A stretch of DNA of 64,000 bases from Pseudolysinimonas_A sp049651805 (GTDB lineage: Bacteria; Actinomycetota; Actinomycetes; Actinomycetales; Microbacteriaceae). The DNA is taken from assembly GCF_049651805.1 (NCBI RefSeq), contig NZ_JBASCU010000016.1, forward strand, positions 18,399-82,398, given 5' to 3'. Made by a program: the position numbers and the translations under genes. Position 1 is the first letter of the stretch, and each line of letters begins with the position of its first letter. Under the pieces are notes generated by a model. The model made no database searches. It was not told where the DNA came from and saw only the letters and a list, made by a program, of their open reading frames with translations. This document shows positions 60,541 to 64,000 of the stretch, piece after piece.

Positions 60541-61832
60541 CGAAGCGGATCGACCCGACGATCACCCGTGACGTCTCGGCGATCTCGTCGCTCGATCTCT
60601 CGAAACGCGATCTGACGATCGACCTCGCTCGGGTGTTCTCCCTGCTGCTCGTCGTGGTCGTCCACCTGCTCTTCGTCGGCGTGGGGCGCGATGCCGATGG
60701 CGGGTTGGTCGTCTCTCGCCCGCTCGAGGAACAACCATGGTTCGCCGCCGCCACTTGGGCCGGACAGATCATGCCGCTGTTCTTCGTGGTCGGCGGGTTC
60801 GCGAGCCTCATCGCGTGGCGCGGCACCGTGCGTCGCGGGGGCTCGGCCGCCGACTACGTGAAGACCCGCGTGCTGCGCCTGGCCCAGCCGACGCTTCCGC
60901 TCTTCGTCTTCTATGTCGTCGTCATCGGCGCGACAACTCTTCTCGCGTTCGCCCCCGAACTCGTCGCCCAGGTGGTCGAGGGCGCGGGATCGCCGCTCTG
61001 GTTCATCGCCGCGTATTGCCTGTGCCAGGCACTCATGCCCGCCATGGCGAGGCTGCACGAGCGCGCGCCCGCCCTCACGCCGGCGGTGCTGTTCGGCGGG
61101 GTGATCGTCGTGGATGCCGCCCGCTACAGCTCCGGCGTGACCCAGGTGGGCTACCTCAACATGGTGTTCGTCTGGTTGCTCGTGCAACAGATCGGGTTCT
61201 GGTACGCCGACGGCTGGTTCGCCCGCCGCACCCGCTGGCAGCTGATCGTGGTCGCGGCCACCTGCTACGCGGCCCTGGTGCCGCTCAGCACCGTCGGGCC
61301 GTACAACACCGACATGCTGGTCAACCTCAACCCGCCGACCCTCCCGCTGGTGCTGCTCGGGCTCGCCCAGGCCTGCCTGCTGTGCCTGTTCCGGCCCGCT
61401 CTGGCGAAGGTCATGTCGACGCGCGCCGCCCGTGCCATCGTGTTCGGGGTCGGTACCCGACTGATGACGATCTACCTGTGGCACCTGCCCGTCATCATCA
61501 TCATCGCGGGTCTGGGATTGCTCATTCCGGGGGCCGACCCCGAGCCGGCGTCGCCCGCCTGGTGGTGGTCGCGCATCATCGTCTATCTGCTGGTGCTGGG
61601 CATCCTCTTCGCTCTGTCGCTCGGCGTCGGCAGGTGGGAAAAGCCGCGTGTGCTCGGGCCGACGCCATCGGTCGGGGTGGTCGCGCTTGCGGCGGCCCTC
61701 ACCTTCGTGCCCACGTTCCTCGTGATCGAGTACTTCCTCGACTTGTGGCTCGCCGTCGCGGGAGCGGCGTCCCTCTGGGTCGCTATCCTGGTTCTCCGCC
61801 GCTGGCCGCGGCGCGCGGGAAGTGTCGGCTAG
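60537..61832 (+). CDS. Membrane acyltransferase (acyltransferase 3 family)
   Basis: A 431-residue protein with about ten helices; RDLTIDLARVFSLLLVVVVHLLFVG carries the family R/H positions (catalytic His after the first helix), followed by PLFFVVGGFASLIAWRG. GTG start overlaps the small upstream gene. Acylates a cell-surface sugar or lipid. Shares CTAG at its stop with the convergent gene. Confidence 0.88.
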   Translation: MTKRIDPTITRDVSAISSLDLSKRDLTIDLARVFSLLLVVVVHLLFVGVGRDADGGLVVSRPLEEQPWFAAATWAGQIMPLFFVVGGFASLIAWRGTVRRGGSAADYVKTRVLRLAQPTLPLFVFYVVVIGATTLLAFAPELVAQVVEGAGSPLWFIAAYCLCQALMPAMARLHERAPALTPAVLFGGVIVVDAARYSSGVTQVGYLNMVFVWLLVQQIGFWYADGWFARRTRWQLIVVAATCYAALVPLSTVGPYNTDMLVNLNPPTLPLVLLGLAQACLLCLFRPALAKVMSTRAARAIVFGVGTRLMTIYLWHLPVIIIIAGLGLLIPGADPEPASPAWWWSRIIVYLLVLGILFALSLGVGRWEKPRVLGPTPSVGVVALAAALTFVPTFLVIEYFLDLWLAVAGAASLWVAILVLRRWPRRAGSVG

Positions 61833-62380
61833 AAGCCGAAGTCGCCGCCGAAATCTCCCCCACCGAGGTCGCCACCGAAGTCGCCCCCGGCATCCGCCGA
61901 GGCGTCGCCGGCACCGGCATCCGAACCGGAATCGGCACCCGGGTCGGCTGAGGCACCGCCATCCCAGGGCAGGAACGCGCTGACCAGCGCGGACCCGATG
62001 ACATATCCGGCGACCGTGCCGAGCAGGGTGCTGCCGACCATGGAGCCGAAGCTCGGGCCGCTGAGGCTGCGTTCGAGCGATCCGGGTTCCCGCATCTCTT
62101 TGCGGGTCGCCGCACGGGCCAGCGTCGCGGGCTCACTCGACAGCGGACGTTCGCCGGTGCCCGCTCCGCGGGAGAGTTCCTCGTACACCTGTGCACGCTG
62201 CGACTCGCTCAGCTTCGAGAACGCTTCGGCGTGCACCTGCTCGATCGTCTCCGGAGGAGCCGTCTGCAACAGATAGCGGTAACGCTCGACGGCGCGCTCA
62301 TCCTCCGTCGGCGGGCGACGACGCGACGATGCGGGGGTCGTGTCCTGCTCGGTGCCGAACAGCCTGTCGAGGAATCCCAT
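61829..62380 (-). CDS. Conserved protein with Gly/Asp-rich C-terminus
   Basis: A 183-residue protein: MGFLDRLFGTEQD, a cytosolic helical part (ERYRYLLQTAPPETIEQVHAEAFSKLSESQRAQVYEELSR), one hydrophobic segment (GSTLLGTVAGYVIGSALVSAFL) and a low-complexity tail of Gly/Asp repeats (GGDFGGDLGGGDFGGDFGF). Similar proteins are found in actinobacteria; function unknown. Leaderless box TATCGT 7 nt before ATG. Confidence 0.78.
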   Translation of the reverse strand: MGFLDRLFGTEQDTTPASSRRRPPTEDERAVERYRYLLQTAPPETIEQVHAEAFSKLSESQRAQVYEELSRGAGTGERPLSSEPATLARAATRKEMREPGSLERSLSGPSFGSMVGSTLLGTVAGYVIGSALVSAFLPWDGGASADPGADSGSDAGAGDASADAGGDFGGDLGGGDFGGDFGF

Positions 62381-62432
62381 ACGCGGAACGATACGTACGC
62401 CGTCTGTACGGCTGCTGAGGCGCGGCTGGGGA

Positions 62433-62660
62433 TCAGCCTGCGTGCGATGCCGTCGTCGTCGGGGGCACCGTCACCGTGCCGGATTCCCCCGGGATGACGA
62501 TCCAGGCGATCACGTAGATGATCAGCTGCGGGCCGGGGAGCAACAGCGAGACGACGGTGAGCACCCGGACGAGGGTGACGTCCCAGCCGAAACGACGGGC
62601 GAGGGCGGCACAGACGCCACCGATGACACGGCCGGTGCGGGGTCTTCTGAGTTCGCTCAT
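62433..62660 (-). CDS. PspC-domain membrane protein
   Basis: A 75-residue protein with the PspC core RTGRVIGGVCAALARRFGWDVTLVRVLTVVSLLLPGPQLIIYVIAWIVIPGE: a short N-terminal cytosolic part, a hydrophobic pair and a polar tail. ATG 62660 follows GATGAGGTC. Envelope-stress related in other bacteria. Confidence 0.9.
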   Translation of the reverse strand: MSELRRPRTGRVIGGVCAALARRFGWDVTLVRVLTVVSLLLPGPQLIIYVIAWIVIPGESGTVTVPPTTTASHAG

Positions 62661-62737
62661 GACCTCATCCTCGAGCGGGCGTGCGCGCTCGTCCAGGGGG
62701 CTAACCCCCAAGATGCCCCGAGCTAGGCTGATCGGCG

Positions 62738-63232
62738 ATGAAGCCGATGACCGAGCTGCAGATCCGCGCCTCGATGGTGAACGCGGTGCCCGGAGAGGCC
62801 GAGCGGATGCCGTTGCCGGGTCTGCACGAGGTCGTCTGGGCCGACCGGGAATATCTCGGTTGGCGCGACCCGGGCGCTCCGCTGCGCGGCTACCTCGTCT
62901 ACTGGCGCGGCGACGAGCCGATCGGCATCTCCCTCCGCGCCTCCGAGGTGCGCCTGCAGCCCGGTTCGGCGATCTGCTCCCTGTGCAACACCCCGCAGCC
63001 GGCCGGCCAAGTCACGATGTTCAGCGCCGCGCGCGCCGGCGAGGCCGGTCGGGCCGGAAACTCGGTCGGCACGTACATCTGCGCCGATCTCGCCTGCTCA
63101 CTGCTCATCCGCATCGCGCCGCCCTCGTACGACTGGATGCCCGACGCGGCAGACGTCATCGCCGATCGGATCGACGGACTTCAGACGCGACTGCGTTCTT
63201 TCGGCGGGCGGGTGCTGGAGTCAGCGGCCTGA
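62738..63232 (+). CDS. FBP-domain protein (EF-G-binding treble clef)
   Basis: A 164-residue protein with the FBP C-terminal zinc finger: CSLCNTPQPAGQVTMFSA and YICADLACSLLIR (two Cys pairs). N-terminal MKPMTELQIRASMVNAVPGEAERM and LGWRDPGAPLRGYLVYW fit actinobacterial FBP proteins, related to fusidic-acid-resistance EF-G binders. TAGGCT lies 8 nt before the ATG. Confidence 0.87.
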   Translation: MKPMTELQIRASMVNAVPGEAERMPLPGLHEVVWADREYLGWRDPGAPLRGYLVYWRGDEPIGISLRASEVRLQPGSAICSLCNTPQPAGQVTMFSAARAGEAGRAGNSVGTYICADLACSLLIRIAPPSYDWMPDAADVIADRIDGLQTRLRSFGGRVLESAA

Positions 63233-63577
63233 CTCCCTCGCGATCGCGGGTAGCACCCGCCGCATGTACGGCGCCCAGGCGAGTCGCATGATGGCCACGA
63301 CCGCGAGCCCCCAGCCGGCCTTTGCCGTGAAGGTGTACGTCCACTCGATGGTGCTGCCCTCGGGGTGCTCGTCGACCCGCCATTCGGAGCGGCCACTCGC
63401 GACGAGGCGCCCGAAGAAGCCGGTGAACGCCGATAGGTCGTAGGCGAACAGCGGCGGGGTGGCGACGCGCAGCGTCTCCGTCACCGTACCGCCGTCGGAC
63501 AGCACGAGGATGCGGGTCTGGCCCACGGCATCCCAGGCTCCGGTCTGGTCACGCACCTCGACGACGCCGGGCAGCAC
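63221..63577 (-). CDS. SRPBCC-family protein, 5' end unclear
   Basis: The C-terminal 118 residues from GTG 63577 contain GVVEVRDQTGAWDAVGQTRILVLSDGGTVTETL and FGRLVASGRSEWRVDEH, an SRPBCC (START-like) pattern. About 35 coding-looking codons precede this GTG in frame (FSAPSVVFPRLLAHDPARFYPRAG) back to the TGA at 63713, but contain no ATG, GTG or TTG, so the gene may use an odd start, be damaged, or start at 63577. Overlaps the end of the FBP gene on the other strand. Confidence 0.6.
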   Translation of the reverse strand: MLPGVVEVRDQTGAWDAVGQTRILVLSDGGTVTETLRVATPPLFAYDLSAFTGFFGRLVASGRSEWRVDEHPEGSTIEWTYTFTAKAGWGLAVVAIMRLAWAPYMRRVLPAIARESGR

Positions 63578-63680
63578 ACCCGCCCGCGGATAGAACCGGG
63601 CGGGGTCGTGCGCGAGAAGGCGCGGGAAGACGACGGAGGGCGCTGAGAAGACGACCGCCGTCGCGGACGCGGACGGCGTG

Positions 63681-63854
63681 CTAGTCCAGACGCTCGAGCA
63701 GGTGGAACGGGATCATCAGCGACACCGAGATCGCCGCGATACCGCCGGCGAAAGCGAGCACCTGCCACTCTTCGCCCCACACGAAGGCGTAACCGAACAG
63801 GGCGAGGCCACCGAGGAACAGCGCGAGCGAGACCAGGAACGCGAACACCTTCAT
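63681..63854 (-). CDS. Small two-helix membrane protein
   Basis: A 57-residue protein: MKVFAFLVSLALFLGGLALFGYAFVW, then EEWQVLAFAGGIAAISVSLMIPFHLLERLD. TACGAT lies 7 nt before the ATG, so leaderless. Similar short membrane proteins are common in Micrococcales, from memory. Function unknown. Confidence 0.65.
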   Translation of the reverse strand: MKVFAFLVSLALFLGGLALFGYAFVWGEEWQVLAFAGGIAAISVSLMIPFHLLERLD

Positions 63855-63885
63855 GGGTTCAATCGTAGCGGCGCGGTCGCCCGCA

Positions 63886-64000
63886 TCAGCCGACCAGATC
63901 GCGCACCACGCCGGGCACCGCGACGCACAGGTCGAGTACGGTGAACGGCCCGCCGCTCGATGCCCGCCGTGCGGCTTCCCCGTGGATCCACGCGGCAGCC
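63886..64000 (-). CDS. nnrD: NAD(P)H-hydrate dehydratase, C-terminal end (cut by window)
   Basis: The last ~37 codons, AAAWIHGEAARRASSGGPFTVLDLCVAVPGVVRDLVG, match the C-terminus of the ADP-dependent hydrate dehydratase (YjeF C-terminal domain; hG…A…gG…tA.D…lP…..l). Repairs damaged NAD(P)H. Only this tail is in the window, so the call rests on the family ending pattern. Confidence 0.55.
   Translation of the reverse strand, partial: AAAWIHGEAARRASSGGPFTVLDLCVAVPGVVRDLVG

Overview
The window is about 64 kb of GC-rich DNA with densely packed genes on both strands. Gene content points to an actinobacterium, most likely Microbacteriaceae (order Micrococcales): a clpS–DUF2017–metallopeptidase cluster, an actinobacterial-type Nei glycosylase, an FBP-domain protein, PadR/HAAS and DUF4386/XRE modules, many transcripts that look leaderless (TANNNT 6–7 nt before the start codon), and a dispersed palindromic repeat built on GGTGGTCGAGTAG…GTGTCGAGACC. 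No genus can be fixed from the sequence alone.

Layout. 1–5.3 kb: a LacI-regulated carbohydrate locus (ABC permease, binding lipoprotein, LacI regulator, secreted GH93-like glycosidase) sharing one operator type. 5.4–8.5 kb: a NarL-type two-component pair, Dps, a cupin. 8.5–12 kb: a rpiB–nei–paiB–amidohydrolase operon. 12–16.5 kb: an unknown gene, then an iron ABC transporter behind a DtxR/IdeR-type box. 16.5–19.1 kb: pepN, followed by three repeat copies. 19.2–23.1 kb: a sulfur/persulfide stress regulon (CoA-disulfide reductase–rhodanese fusion, DUF4395, thioredoxin, two rhodaneses, a CstR-like CsoR-family regulator and a 53-residue Cys-rich protein) with four matching operators. 23.2–34.4 kb: XRE/DUF4386 module, MscS, truncated haemoglobin, flavoprotein, thioesterases, PadR/HAAS, EttA, SSB. 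34.5–37.0 kb: an insertion bounded by 59-bp direct repeats, carrying a Schlafen-AlbA_2/GHKL regulator and a tiny membrane protein. 37–48 kb: MsrA, aldo/keto reductase, EamA transporter, PadR, serine hydrolase, tRNA-Arg with an overlapping HNH gene, ABC-2 exporter, orn, tRNA-His/clpS cluster. 48–52 kb: a thiamine-type ABC transporter under a TPP riboswitch. 52–58 kb: a PotABCD-like transporter with a divergent GntR and a cytosolic Cache-domain protein. 58–64 kb: glycosyltransferase, GNAT, M23 peptidase, acyltransferase, PspC, FBP, SRPBCC and the 3' end of nnrD.

The most interesting parts are (i) the CstR-like regulon, which links a small uncharacterised Cys-rich protein to persulfide handling; (ii) the AlbA_2 insertion between long direct repeats with no integrase; (iii) the palindromic repeat, whose inner stem changes while staying self-complementary and which in one case lies inside a coding sequence and in another supplies a stop codon; and (iv) near-perfect hairpins exactly at the binding-protein/permease junctions of two separate ABC operons. 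No CRISPR array, rRNA, transposase or prophage block was seen.
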